Assembly (NCBI RefSeq): GCF_025780075.1
Contig: NZ_JAOXHM010000006.1
Span: 41,362 to 105,361 of the forward strand
DNA from: Ureaplasma sp. ES3154-GEN
GTDB lineage: Bacteria > Bacillota_I > Bacilli_A > Mycoplasmatales > Mycoplasmoidaceae
Direction: 5' to 3'
DNA length: 64,000 nucleotides
The notes beneath the pieces are model-generated. The model was not told the origin of the DNA. It did not search any database and was given only the letters and a program-made list of their open reading frames with translations. Position 1 is the stretch's first letter. The number at the start of each line of letters is the position of its first letter. Of this stretch, positions 34,804 to 44,876 are shown in pieces. A program made the translations under genes and the position numbers.

Positions 34804-35586
34804 ATGAGCGAAATTAAAAACAAAGCAACTAACCACAATCCCGAAGATATTTTAGTAGTAAGAAATTTAACGAAAATTTACAAAAACTCTGACCGCGGTG
34901 TGCGTGATATCAACTTCGTTGTAAAAAAAGGTGAGATGCACGCCTTCATTGGGGAAAATGGTTCAGGAAAAACAACAACCATCAAAACCATTATTAACGC
35001 TTACACTAATTACCAAGGAGAAATCCTTATTGATGGGTTTGATCATAAATTACCAATTTCACGTGCAAAACTAGGTTATGTACCTGAAGTTGCATTGTTC
35101 CCAGAAGAAGTTACAACTTTTGAGTATCTATACTCATTAGCAATTCTTTCGGGGGTAAGCAAAAAAGATGCGAAAGAAAAAATTCGTTTTTATCTAAATA
35201 AATTCGAAATTAGTAATTTAGAAAATAAAAAACCAGTATCTTTTTCGTCTGGTCAAAAGAAAAAAGTCTTATTAATTCAGGCGTTAATTCATGATCCAGA
35301 ATTGATTATTCTAGACGAACCAACCGCAAACTTAGACCCTTCTTCACGTCATGAAGTGTTTATGATTTTAAAGGAATTAAATGATAATAACAAAACTGTT
35401 TTCTTATGTTCGCATATTCTTCGGGAAATGGAATCGTTTGCGAACTCTTTAACTTTAATTCACCGTGGTGAATTAGTGTATACTGGACCAAAATATGATG
35501 AGTTAGAAAAAATCTATTACGACCGTGTAATTAAATTAGAAAAACTTAAAAAAGAAGGTCATAACAGTGAAGAACAAGAAGCTTAA
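34804..35586 (+). CDS. ABC transporter ATP-binding protein
   Basis: A 260-residue ABC ATPase with Walker A GENGSGKTT, Q-loop YVPEVALFPEE, signature FSSGQKKK (a variant of LSGGQ with Ser-Ser), Walker B LIILDEPT, D-loop NLDPSS and H-loop CSHI. The single-domain form and the neighbouring permease suggest an exporter or an ABC-2-like machine. It starts 2 bp after the permease stop, and its end overlaps the next gene by 20 bp. Confidence 0.9.
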   Translation: MSEIKNKATNHNPEDILVVRNLTKIYKNSDRGVRDINFVVKKGEMHAFIGENGSGKTTTIKTIINAYTNYQGEILIDGFDHKLPISRAKLGYVPEVALFPEEVTTFEYLYSLAILSGVSKKDAKEKIRFYLNKFEISNLENKKPVSFSSGQKKKVLLIQALIHDPELIILDEPTANLDPSSRHEVFMILKELNDNNKTVFLCSHILREMESFANSLTLIHRGELVYTGPKYDELEKIYYDRVIKLEKLKKEGHNSEEQEA

Positions 35587-38080
35587 AAAAATTATTTTGC
35601 CAAGTGTCCTTGGCACAATTGGAATATCTGCAATGATCACAACTCTTGCAGTTAGTTTGGGTATTAAAAATAATGAAAATAAACAAACTGGCGCAAATTC
35701 ACAAAAAGTTAATAGTTTATTAAGCCAGGAATACGAAACATTATTAGAAAATTTCTTTGACCAAGACGCAAGTCAAGCGGCACAATATGCCTTTTCACAA
35801 AAACAAATTAGTACCGCTCATATTCAAGATTTGAAGCTTGCATTTTCATTCTTCAATCCCCATCGAACACGAGGTTATTCAGAAAGTCAAAAGGATGATT
35901 TAAGTTTTAACAAACGTTACAAACGTACGCGAATCCGTTCTCGTGACCAAATGTTTAGTACAATGACCACTGATTGATTGTGAATGCTATTAAATATTGA
36001 TAAGTTTGAATTTTTATTTAATCCTTACCCCCATGACGGATATAGCCGGTTTGATAACGAAGAAAACTTATTCTTACGTTCTAAACAAAATTTAACTACG
36101 ACCATTGAACAAGTCGATAATCATTTGGTTGCAAAATTTGACACTGATCAATTAAAAAAAGGTTATTACTATAACTTTTCAGGGTTAGAACCTGATACTA
36201 ACAAAATTGATATGATTCGTCGGGTTAATACATTAACTAATAACGAACGATTAATTAATAAAGTCTTTATGTTAGAAAACAATCAATTATTCACTTATAT
36301 TGATTTAAAAAATGATACAAGTCTAACAAACATATCACTTTCATTAATTGATCGCCAAAATAAAGAAGTTGTCTTACACGCAAATCCAGAAAATGGTTTA
36401 TTATCTTATAATTTGACAAAATCAGATCTTGAACCAAACAAGGAATACCAAATTAAGCACTTATATGCATATAATGATCAAAATCAAAAAATTAATTTGG
36501 ATCAATACTTAACAGTAATGCATTTAAATTGATTTACAGTTAATGATTTAACTTTTGAAATTAACAATACTCGTCATGAGCGTTATCTACCATTCAACGT
36601 GAGTTATGATAGTAATATTTCTGAAACTGAATTGTTTGAAAAATACAAAGACGGAATGAGTGCCACTGGTGTTTTTGAAATCTGAAACGAAAATCGAAAT
36701 GTGTTAAGTATTGAAAATCCAATCTATAACCTATCTTATGAAGTTAACTGAAACTATAATCAAAACAATACTTTTCAACACAAATCAGTTTTTTATCTAG
36801 TTTTCGACCACAACAAAATTCTACGTTTAACTAAACTTAAAGACCATTCACTTTTCTATGGGCGTTTAGATTGAGATTTATTTGTTTTCGACCACAAAAT
36901 TGATTATAAACAACTACAAACATTTGCTGAAGACTATGAAGCTGAAACTAAAAAACAATACGCTTTAGCCATTGAACAACGTATCGAAGATTGAAAAGAT
37001 AGTGTTTTAGGTAGCGTTTCTGAAGAGAATGAAGAAGAAAAAAGAAAAGAACTCGAAGAATATGCTTCTGAAAAAAGAGCAGTTTTCACTAAGGAATTTG
37101 AGGAAAGTGAATTCTTCTTTAACACTAAACCGCAAATTCTTGAACTTAATTACCGAACATCAAAAGCTTTAGAAAATAAATATCCATTTAAAATGTATAC
37201 TTTACGTTCGGTTAAAGCTGGTGTTTTCTTAGATACTATTGAACCAAAAGTAAAAGAGAAAGAAAACAAAGAAATCATCAAAATTCCAGAATTCTTAAAA
37301 AAATACGATGATGAATCATTAAATGTTATCGCTAAAAATGAAACCATTGAGCAAAAAATTTCTAAAGGAATTATCGATAGCCTATTAAATGAAATTTACG
37401 ATTATGATACACTTTTAATTCACGATTATGTTCAACAACAAGAAGATCCTGAATACCAAAAAGAATTAATTGCTCAATTAAAATCTTATTCACAAGAATA
37501 TCGCAAGGAATACCAAGGGCATTTAGCAACTACTGATAAACGAAAAATCTTTGATTCTCGTACTGATGCATATTCACAACTTTTATCAAAAAACTGATAC
37601 TTTGTGTTTACACACCTTGAACATTTTGAATTCCTTTTCATTGACTGATTCCGCTTACCAAAAAACCTTGATACTGGAGCTGAACATTCAGCCGCATATG
37701 AACAACGTCTGCAACTTGCTGATCCATATAAATCATTCCGTTTCGGTGATAATATTCTAGAAGAATTAAGCGAAACCGATGTGTCAAAAGCACATAATAA
37801 TGATGCTCGAACTCGGGAACTAATGTTAAAGAAAAATAATTCATTATTCTGATTTAACATTTACACAAAAAACCGTATTAATGATAATATGGGGATTAAA
37901 TTGTATCCATATACAATAACATTTAAGAATTCAAAACTTAGTATTTCAATCAGCACACTAACAAGTAACTTCCACTTGTCATACATTCACGGTGATATTA
38001 GACATTACAAAATTTTTGAGGATAAACTAACAGCTCAATGAGGTTTACCCGCAAAAATGTTAATGGTATGAAAGGATTAA
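35567..38080 (+). CDS. Surface protein with repeated Trp-rich domain (837 aa)
   Basis: An 837-residue protein with an N-terminal membrane segment (about residues 8-32) but no lipobox Cys, so it is probably anchored by that helix with the rest outside. Two stretches share the pattern of a helical segment followed by W....L....FEFLF: TTDWLWMLLNIDKFEFLF (near 135-152) and SKNWYFVFTHLEHFEFLF (near 674-691). A third copy lies in the next gene. No known domain is recognised. It starts inside the ATPase gene and is part of the same operon; many Trp codons are TGA. Confidence 0.72.
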
Positions 38081-38084
38081 GACA

Positions 38085-39107
38085 ATGAAAAAACATTGAA
38101 TAAAATGATTAAGTATTCCTTTATCCTTAACCGCTGGTACAACCATCATTGCAACTGCAGCTGCTTGTAAATCAACAAGCAGCAAAACAGCAAATTGATT
38201 GGATAATGAAAAATATCATATTAATAACGAAACAAAGGCTTACGACTGAAAATTATTTTTAGATAACATCCCAATCAGTTTGATTTTAAAGGATATTTTT
38301 CCTAACGAAGAAGATCGTGAACGATTTATTGATCAACAAAAAGCAATTGATGATGGTTATCTAACTGAATTACGAAGTGCGTATGCATATGCTAATCCAT
38401 TAAATAACGAAAACGACTCAAAAGGTTTTACACCTTTTAACCAAAACACACCTTTTATGGCAAAACGCCAACGTTATTTATCAACATATGGACCATTTAC
38501 TAATAACTGATTGTGGTTTTTATTTAATATTACTAACTTTGTATATGTCTTAAATCCTGAAAAATCAGACGATCCAACAGTTTTAATTCGTCAAACTTTA
38601 AGTGATTTGATTCGAGACAACACTTTAAACGAGAAATTTTACCGTCCAAAAACTAATAAATTTGTTGATTTTGTTAAAATCATTAACAATAACAATCTTG
38701 AATCAACTAAAAAAACAATTCAACACCCTATCACAAAACAAATGGTAGAAGTTGTCGAAACTGAAGTTGATTATTATTTATTAAGTCAAGATGGATACTG
38801 AATTCGAATCACAACAATTCAATCATTAGACGAAAATAGTAAACAAGTTTTACTAAACGGTGTTACTTTGTATGAACGATTAACTACTTTGCCTAAGCTG
38901 AAAAGTTTCAAAAAAGATTTATTAAAGAAATTTAATTTATCTAAATACTTTGATGCCAAACGAGGTAGTGAATCGGGAACGAAATTAATTGCTAAATATT
39001 CGGAACTACACATCAATAATATTAATGATTATTATGGTGGTGAACCCGTTGACTACTTAGTAGTTGAAATTTTAGATGAAAAAAATGAAAATAAACGAGG
39101 AGAATAG
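38085..39107 (+). CDS. Lipoprotein with one copy of the Trp-rich repeat domain
   Basis: A 340-residue protein with a signal segment and lipobox ATAAAC (Cys28). A segment TNNWLWFLFNITNFVYVL (near residues 140-157) matches the repeated motif of the preceding 837-residue protein, and the region before it has the same helical, RxR-containing character. The rest is not recognised. Start at the ATG 4 bp after the previous stop; five or more TGA = Trp. The operon context suggests it acts on the outer face with the ABC transporter. Confidence 0.75.
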
Positions 39108-39113
39108 TTAATA

Positions 39114-41642
39114 ATGAAACTCAAAAAAACAAATAAACGCTTATTAATTGCTAGTTTAAGCTCAATTGCTCTAATTTCTGCTGTATCTGCTGTGGCTGCA
39201 AGCTGTAGCAAAAATACAGACGCAACAGCTAATTGAAGCGAATTAAACAAACAAACGATAATCACTTATAACAATGCCCCAAACACAGAATTTGCAAACG
39301 TTCCTAATTCTTTAAACAAAACTTTATTTACTTTTAGTAACTCAAACGTTGGTGTAAGCATTGAGTATGTTGCTGCAACCAAGGAAACAAATAAAATTGT
39401 TGTAAAATACCAACTTAAAAAAGAAAGTAAAATCTCTGCTGTTTTGACAAAGGAAATTAGTGCAGAAAGTTTTAAACACGATCATAACCATGCGCATGAT
39501 CATGGGGATGAACATGATCATGAACACAATCATGGCACAGATAACAACACAGAAAACGAAACAAACACACCAAGCCAATCAGGCGATAGCAACAGCTCAA
39601 GTGGTACTAGCAACTCAGATCAACCTGCACAACCAGAAGACACACCAGTTGTTGACCGCGAAGTATCACTAATGGGAAGTGTTGTTAGCTTGAATAACAA
39701 AGAATTAAAACAAACAACCCTTTCATACATAAGTTTATCTAAAGGTTTTGTTCGTTTTGTTACTTCAAGCTCAACCAATGAACCTGACTATGTACTGCAT
39801 CTAGGCTTAACATTTAGAAATAATGCTTTTGTTAAAGTTTATTTAAAAGAAGTTAATGCAAATAACGAAGCAATTGGCGATTTAATTCCCGCAACAAGAA
39901 ACGCACAAGTTGAACAAGGAACATTATCAGCACACTTCTCAAACATTGACGTTAATAAAAAATATACTGTTGCCAAAGTTGAAATTTTCAAAAACGAAAG
40001 AGATGCTACGCCATTTGAAACAATTGAATCAAATGACCTACCTGGTTTTAAAGTTTACGCTGGTTCATATAATGAAAAAATGCTTAATTCAAATGTTTAT
40101 TTAGACGATCAACATGTTAATTTATACCGAAGAAGAAATGGAAATTATGCTTTAACTTTGCGTTTAGATAACCCCAGTGCATTTTATGGTAAGAGCTTTT
40201 CTGTTCGTGTAGGAACTAACGATAAATTTATTGGCTTAAATGACACAAGTGATGAAGATGATTTATATTCAAGTAGTGAAACAAATGTTGATTCTGATGG
40301 TAATTTAATTGTTTATTTTACAAGAAGTGGCTTGGCATATGAATCATCGCCAAAAAGATACTATATAAAATACATTCAAGTTAAAGATTCTAACGGCGAA
40401 GATGATAACGAATCAAAACAACCGAAAATTAATGTGAAAACATTAGATGCAAAACCATTCCTTTCTGCTGTTAGACTTAGAAAAGAAGATTTAGATAAGG
40501 AAGAGATAGAATATCTAAAATCAAATAATGTTTGATATAATTACGAAAAAATAAAAACTTTAACATTACCTGAATATGGAGAACTTCATGTCGATGATTT
40601 AGAGCCTAACTACTTTAATAGATTAACACTTGGTCAATTAAATTCAGGAAGCGTATCCGAAGAAGTAATTAAAGACCAAAAAGCAAGTCATAGTTTTAAT
40701 CTTCGTTTACGTATGTTAGATAAAGATAACAATCGTTTAATTAATCTAAGCCAGGATTCTTATATGGTTATTGAAACCGTAGAATACGATGAAGATGGAT
40801 ACCGAACACACAAACCACACGTTTTCTCAGAACCAATGCAAATTAAATCAAGTGGACGTTTCTTATTAGAATTTCATGGTAAACGTTCATACGATGGGGC
40901 AGTAAAAACTGATTTAATGACACAAGATAGATACTATAAAATTGTTGGTGTTAAATTCTATTCTGACTATAACAAAACTCAAGAATTAACAAATGTTGAC
41001 TTTTCTAGTTTAAACGGAATATACTTAACAACAATTAATAGTTATAATAAAATTCCGAATTTCAATGCAGTAGATTTTTCTGATGAATATAACCCTAATG
41101 AAGAAGGTTATAATCCTAATGAAAAACCAGACTCAACATCAGGCTCAAACGATACTAACCCAAGTACAGGAGAGTCAACAACTCCTAAACAACCAAGCAA
41201 TGAAAACCAAGAAAACAATGCTGGTAGTGTAGAAAATGCACCAACTCCTCGTGGAGTGTTTGGTGAAAACTACAACACTGGAACTTGAACAAAAACAAGC
41301 GACAGCATTAAAATTACTCTAAACAATGTAAATATTAATCTTAATGCAATTAAAAAAGTGTTTGAAAGTGATGGTACAGAATTAGATTCATTAAATTTCC
41401 CTATTGTATTTAAATTTCAAATATCATACACTAACGACGAAGGAACGTCTTCAACTGCATTTGGTTTAGCAAAAGCAACTAATGCTACTGATCCACTTGT
41501 TATAACAATTGATAAATCTAATGCGGCAGATAATACACAATTTACCTTTGATTGAGTCTTATTAATGGATAAAGAAAACGAAGAAGAAGCCGAATTTGTT
41601 AATTTAGATATTCGTCAAACTTTGAATATTACAAAAGCTTAA
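39114..41642 (+). CDS. Large lipoprotein with His-rich segment
   Basis: An 842-residue lipoprotein with lipobox AVAASC (Cys31). Residues about 50-110 resemble the lipoprotein at 9857 (shared NTEFANVPNSL pattern). At about 122-140 there are nine His in 19 residues, alternating with Asp, Glu or Asn, which is the composition of Zn/Ni-binding segments in metal-uptake proteins. An acidic Ser/Thr/Gly/Pro-rich linker follows, then several beta-rich repeats ending in an Asn/Pro/Glu linker near 670-710 and a last domain. It closes the five-gene operon and is followed by a terminator. Metal binding is inferred from composition. Confidence 0.8.
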
Positions 41643-41659
41643 AAAAATATTAATACAAT

Positions 41660-41685
41660 AAAAAATCCCTAGTTAGGGATTTTTT
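41660..41685 (+). terminator. Terminator of the ABC/lipoprotein operon
   Basis: AAAAAATCCCT / AGGGATTTTTT stem with a 4-nt loop and trailing T run, 18 bp after the stop. Confidence 0.88.
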
Positions 41686-42198
41686 CTTTTTATAAAGAAT
41701 ACTTATATCAAAAAATGACTTAACACGTATCTTCTAATATCTATTTTTCGGGTATATCTAAATTATATTCATTCTTATTTCTGTAACCACAATTGTGCAA
41801 AAATGTTGATTAATGAATTTATATAGCAATGAAAAAAATAATAAAATAGAAAAAACAAGCAGACTGTAAATTCTGCTGGTTTTCTTGTTTTCTCTCAAAA
41901 GTAAGTCCCTAGTTTTTTTCTTATTAAAAAGTGGTTTAGCTGGATGGGCTCAATTTTTCTAATATTCAATAGTTATTGACGTTTTAGAAAACCACTCAGC
42001 TGTTCTTACACGATAATTCCCAATAGACATTTACTTTTATATTTTGTATTTAGATACTAATTTATTTCTTTTTTAGGTGATTTTATAAACTTTTAGCATC
42101 AAAAGTGTATCAGGAGTAATGATATATTCATTTAATACTATTTCATAATCTTTCTATGCTATTTATTAAAAAATTTTAGAGAAATTTTTTTACTTTCA
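41686..42198. other. Island boundary region, non-coding
   Basis: About 510 bp with no gene. It holds a hairpin AGCAGA/TCTGCT (41858-41877) that on the minus strand is followed by T6 and could terminate the R-M cassette, and a block similar to the guaA 3' flank (see the repeat entry). Around 41960-42030 the minus strand has a short open piece reading NYRVRTAEWFSKTS, possibly debris. Confidence 0.45.
41888..41934. repeat. Left copy of an imperfect flanking repeat
   Basis: TTTTCTCTCAAAAGT followed by a T-rich stretch and CTTATTAAAAAGTGG. It matches 45768-45813 at most positions, and each copy is preceded by a small hairpin. The two copies bracket the accessory island. Confidence 0.55.
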
Positions 42199-43059
42199 TT
42201 ATTTAAATACTTTTTTCATTATCCCTTTTTTCATATCATCAATACAGTAAATATGTTCCATTGTATCAAAAGTTTCTTCTAAGTTTCTTTTTGCACTTTT
42301 CCAACCTTCGCCATCTGTAAACCATACAAAGGTAACTCCATTAATTCTGTCCACTTCTGTTGCTATTGTCTTGTAGCTTCTTGCAGTTTCATTTAATTTG
42401 GAGCCACCACTTGCATAAAAGTTGGTTTCTATTAAATAAATCTGATTATCTGTTTTTATAACATAATCAAAGCGTTTTTCCATTTTGCCTTGATTCGATA
42501 TTTCAGATAAATCGATGTTCCATTTTGACTCTATCTCGTGAATATACATTTCCTTGAAGTAGTTCTTTTCCTTCTCAAATCCCGTTTTTATGATAAAACT
42601 TTCAACCAAGTTTTCCATCAAATGTCCACCACGATTTTTTCTGCCATTTGAGCCAAGTCCAGTTTCAACGCCTGTTACATAATCATATAGATTGTTAACG
42701 ATATGTTTTTCTAACAAGTCAAACAAGCCTGTTTTTTTCATAAATGAAGCGTATTGTTCAGGAGAATGATTCATTTTCCTGAAAGAATATGTAAACTCCC
42801 CTTCAGCATCAACAGTATATATTTTGTTAGTTCTTACTGCAAGTAGAATCGGAATGCATTTTAAAGTTTCAGGATATCTATTTACTAAATCAATGAATTC
42901 CTTTTCAATATTTTTTGAGCCAATTAAAGAATTAAGGATATTGAGTTCAACTTTTATTTTTTCAACATTTTTATAAACTTTTTTAAAATCCGTGTAGTAT
43001 CCGTAAGATGCAATACTTTTTCTAAACCCATTTAGCCATTCTTCAAACACTCTACTCAT
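42199..43059 (-). CDS. dpnII: Type II restriction endonuclease, DpnII/MboI family (GATC)
   Basis: Cleaves unmethylated GATC sites. The 286-residue protein follows DpnII closely along its length: YYTDFKKVYKN, LNSLIGSKNI, DYVTGVE.G...NGRKNR, the nuclease-core-like RFDYVIK...YLIETNFYASGGSKLNETARSYK, and WFTDGEGW..AK.NL.ETFD. All four Trp are TGG, so the gene is fully open in the standard code, unlike its neighbours. The ATG directly abuts the methyltransferase stop (TAAATG). Recent horizontal acquisition from a standard-code Firmicute is the simplest explanation. The gene looks intact. Confidence 0.93.
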   Translation of the reverse strand: MSRVFEEWLNGFRKSIASYGYYTDFKKVYKNVEKIKVELNILNSLIGSKNIEKEFIDLVNRYPETLKCIPILLAVRTNKIYTVDAEGEFTYSFRKMNHSPEQYASFMKKTGLFDLLEKHIVNNLYDYVTGVETGLGSNGRKNRGGHLMENLVESFIIKTGFEKEKNYFKEMYIHEIESKWNIDLSEISNQGKMEKRFDYVIKTDNQIYLIETNFYASGGSKLNETARSYKTIATEVDRINGVTFVWFTDGEGWKSAKRNLEETFDTMEHIYCIDDMKKGIMKKVFK

Positions 43060-44043
43060 TTACTCTCCATCCTTAAAAAAATTTGTAATTAGTAGCTCAT
43101 TAACATTTCCACGCTTACTAGCGTTTGAATTAATTCTTCTTTTTGACTGAATTCTATTAATATGAAATCCTTTGTACAAATCATCAAAGAAATTATCTTC
43201 TTCATCAGTATTCCTAGGATCTGAATTACTTAAAATACACACAGCTCCTTTGGCGCTTACTTTTTTATAATATTCTGCCAATTCTATTTGTTCCTTATCG
43301 CCAAAGACCGATTTATCATAAGATGTAAAACTTGCCGTTTCTGTAAGTGGTCTGTAAGGCGGATCAAAATATACAAGTGTATTTTCATCAATAAAATCAA
43401 TGGATTTATCATATTCAGCATAATGTATATTCACATTCCTTAATTTGAGCGATATGTTTTTCAAATTCGCCTCATCGCATATCTTAGGATTTTTATAGGA
43501 ACCTATTGGTACATTAAACAACCCTTTACTATTTACTCTATATAACCCGTTAAAACAAGTTTTATTTAAAAATATAAAAAGCGCTGAACCATAAATAATA
43601 TCATCCGTTTCTTTTCTTATATACTTATTAAATTCATCTCTTTTTGCATAATAGTATTCTTTTCTTTTTTCAGTGTCTAAATAAATATATTCATTTTGTA
43701 TTTTTTTTAAAATATTGACTAACTTCTCTACGTCTGATTTAATGCTTTTATAGACATTGATAAGTTCATTATTCACATCACTAATATAAATTTTATCCAA
43801 GTCATAATTCGATAAAACATCAAACAATACTGCTCCGGCACCTACGAAGGGTTCACAATATTTATCGATCTTTTTCCCCAATGTGCTTGGATAAAATTTT
43901 CTTATATCTTGCAGTAATGCTGATTTTCCGCCTGCCCATTTAATAAAAGGTTTAACATCAATTGAAATGTTAAACGATGTATTTTTCGAAATAGGAACTT
44001 TTATTGATTTTTCTAAGACTGCATTATTCTTTATTGCCCCCAT
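43060..44043 (-). CDS. dpnM: Dam-type N6-adenine DNA methyltransferase (GATC), DpnM-like
   Basis: Methylates adenine in GATC, protecting the host from the companion nuclease. The 327-residue sequence has the D12-class order: FIKWAGGKSALL (SAM-binding motif X), CEPFVGAGAVLFDVL (motif I), and VYFDPPYRPLT (catalytic motif IV DPPY). Its only Trp is TGG. The start overlaps the upstream regulator gene by 20 bp and the stop touches the endonuclease start, giving a compact three-gene operon. No second (single-strand specific, DpnA-like) methyltransferase is present. Confidence 0.94.
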   Translation of the reverse strand: MGAIKNNAVLEKSIKVPISKNTSFNISIDVKPFIKWAGGKSALLQDIRKFYPSTLGKKIDKYCEPFVGAGAVLFDVLSNYDLDKIYISDVNNELINVYKSIKSDVEKLVNILKKIQNEYIYLDTEKRKEYYYAKRDEFNKYIRKETDDIIYGSALFIFLNKTCFNGLYRVNSKGLFNVPIGSYKNPKICDEANLKNISLKLRNVNIHYAEYDKSIDFIDENTLVYFDPPYRPLTETASFTSYDKSVFGDKEQIELAEYYKKVSAKGAVCILSNSDPRNTDEEDNFFDDLYKGFHINRIQSKRRINSNASKRGNVNELLITNFFKDGE

Positions 44044-44251
44044 TTATACACTCTTTCTTCAATTCTATCACATCATCTAGTTTGCAATTTAAAGCTTCAC
44101 AAATCTTCACTATATTTTTTAAAGAAATAAACTTATCTTTGCTCATATTGGCCATTAAATTTGGCGAAAAATTACCAAGTTTCATTAAATCAACTTTCTT
44201 CATATCTTTATCTAAAAGTTGTCGCCACAATGGTTTATAACTTATATTCAT
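44024..44251 (-). CDS. XRE-family regulator of the R-M cassette
   Basis: A 75-residue helix-turn-helix protein of the small Cro/CI type (LWRQLLDKDMKKVDLMKLGNF, then LKNIVKICEALNCKLDDVI). I start it at the ATG preceded by GGAGG eight bases upstream. Its single Trp is TGG. Position at the head of a restriction-modification operon suggests a controller (C-protein-like) or repressor role, timing nuclease expression. The operator is probably among the inverted repeats upstream (44301-44358). Confidence 0.82.
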   Translation of the reverse strand: MNISYKPLWRQLLDKDMKKVDLMKLGNFSPNLMANMSKDKFISLKNIVKICEALNCKLDDVIELKKECINGGNKE

Positions 44252-44270
44252 ATTTATTCCTCCGATTTCA

Positions 44271-44358
44271 ATTATACAAGGTTTATCCGTTTTTAATAGT
44301 AAAACTTTCGTAAACAAAAGTTTTTTGAAAAACAAGGTATAGTCTTTAAACTATACCT
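44271..44358 (-). promoter_or_regulatory. Promoter and candidate operators of the R-M cassette
   Basis: A perfect -10 TATAAT (44271-44276, minus strand) lies 20 bp before the regulator ATG; no good -35 is seen at 17 bp. Upstream sit two inverted repeats: AAAACTTT/AAAGTTTT (44301-44324) and AGGTATAG/CTATACCT (44335-44358). These could bind the XRE protein; the second could also terminate plus-strand or incoming transcription. Confidence 0.5.
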
Positions 44359-44414
44359 AATTTCTCTTATCTACTTAACTGATGAGATTTCTAAATTCCA
44401 TTTTCAAACTGGTT

Positions 44415-44660
44415 TTAATTATTCCTACATTCTCTTATCTGCTGCAAAATACTCTGCTTTTCATCATCCTTAACCTCCGCTACAAACTCCTTATCCAAGT
44501 CTTTATGTAGCTTCTTGATAAATCAATCGTCACATTATAGCCTTTATCTTAATACTTAGGCTAATTCCTTACTTCCATTTATTCCAATTTCATCATTATC
44601 TAACATTAAGTTTATACTTTCAGTTTATTGATTTTTCTTTAAATATTGCTATAGTCTTTA
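44415..44660 (-). pseudogene. Frameshifted fragment of a Firmicute-like (possibly Toprim/primase) protein
   Basis: Minus-strand pieces in different frames read MLDNDEIGINGSKELA, then KGYNV.ID, then IKKLHKDLDKEFVAEVKDDE and a final QSILQQIRE before a stop. The first resembles a Toprim core (L.D.DE.G..G...L) followed by a KD element, as in primase-like proteins of conjugative elements. Codons are GAG/AAG/CAG-rich, unlike the host. It is clearly broken by stops and frameshifts. The Toprim assignment is tentative. Confidence 0.45.
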
Positions 44661-44698
44661 ATTTAATATGAATATAATCGAATATATGTAAGAATGAG

Positions 44699-44876
44699 AC
44701 CAGGCACATTAGATAAAGATTCGACTTTACTTGATAACATTAAAGTACTTCATCAAGAATTTGAAACTAAATATGATAACGCAAAAAATACGTGATCAGA
44801 AGAAGAAATTAACAATTTATTTATTTTGTAAGCGGACAAATTACTGAATTAAAAGGTATTAAATTTTATGAGTAAT
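44699..44876 (+). pseudogene. Unidentified C-terminal gene fragment
   Basis: One frame reads RPGTLDKDSTLLDNIKVLH and ends in NTWSEEEINNLFI; after a frameshift near 44825-44832 a second frame reads GQITELKGIKFYE and then stops. This looks like the end of a larger gene that once overlapped the RhuM gene. One Trp is TGA. RhuM genes often neighbour type I R-M genes, but I cannot assign this piece. Confidence 0.4.

Noticed and set aside
36934..39265. Minus-strand ORFs across the ABC operon
   Set aside because: Antisense shadows with Ser/Phe/Leu-rich composition and no upstream signals.
39460..39672. Met/Thr/Gln-rich plus-strand ORF over the His-rich region
   Set aside because: Out-of-frame shadow of the lipoprotein's repetitive sequence; no ribosome-binding site.
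44335..44358. AGGTATAG/CTATACCT as a plain terminator
   Set aside because: No T run follows on the minus strand, and only a weak one on plus; I list it as a candidate operator instead.
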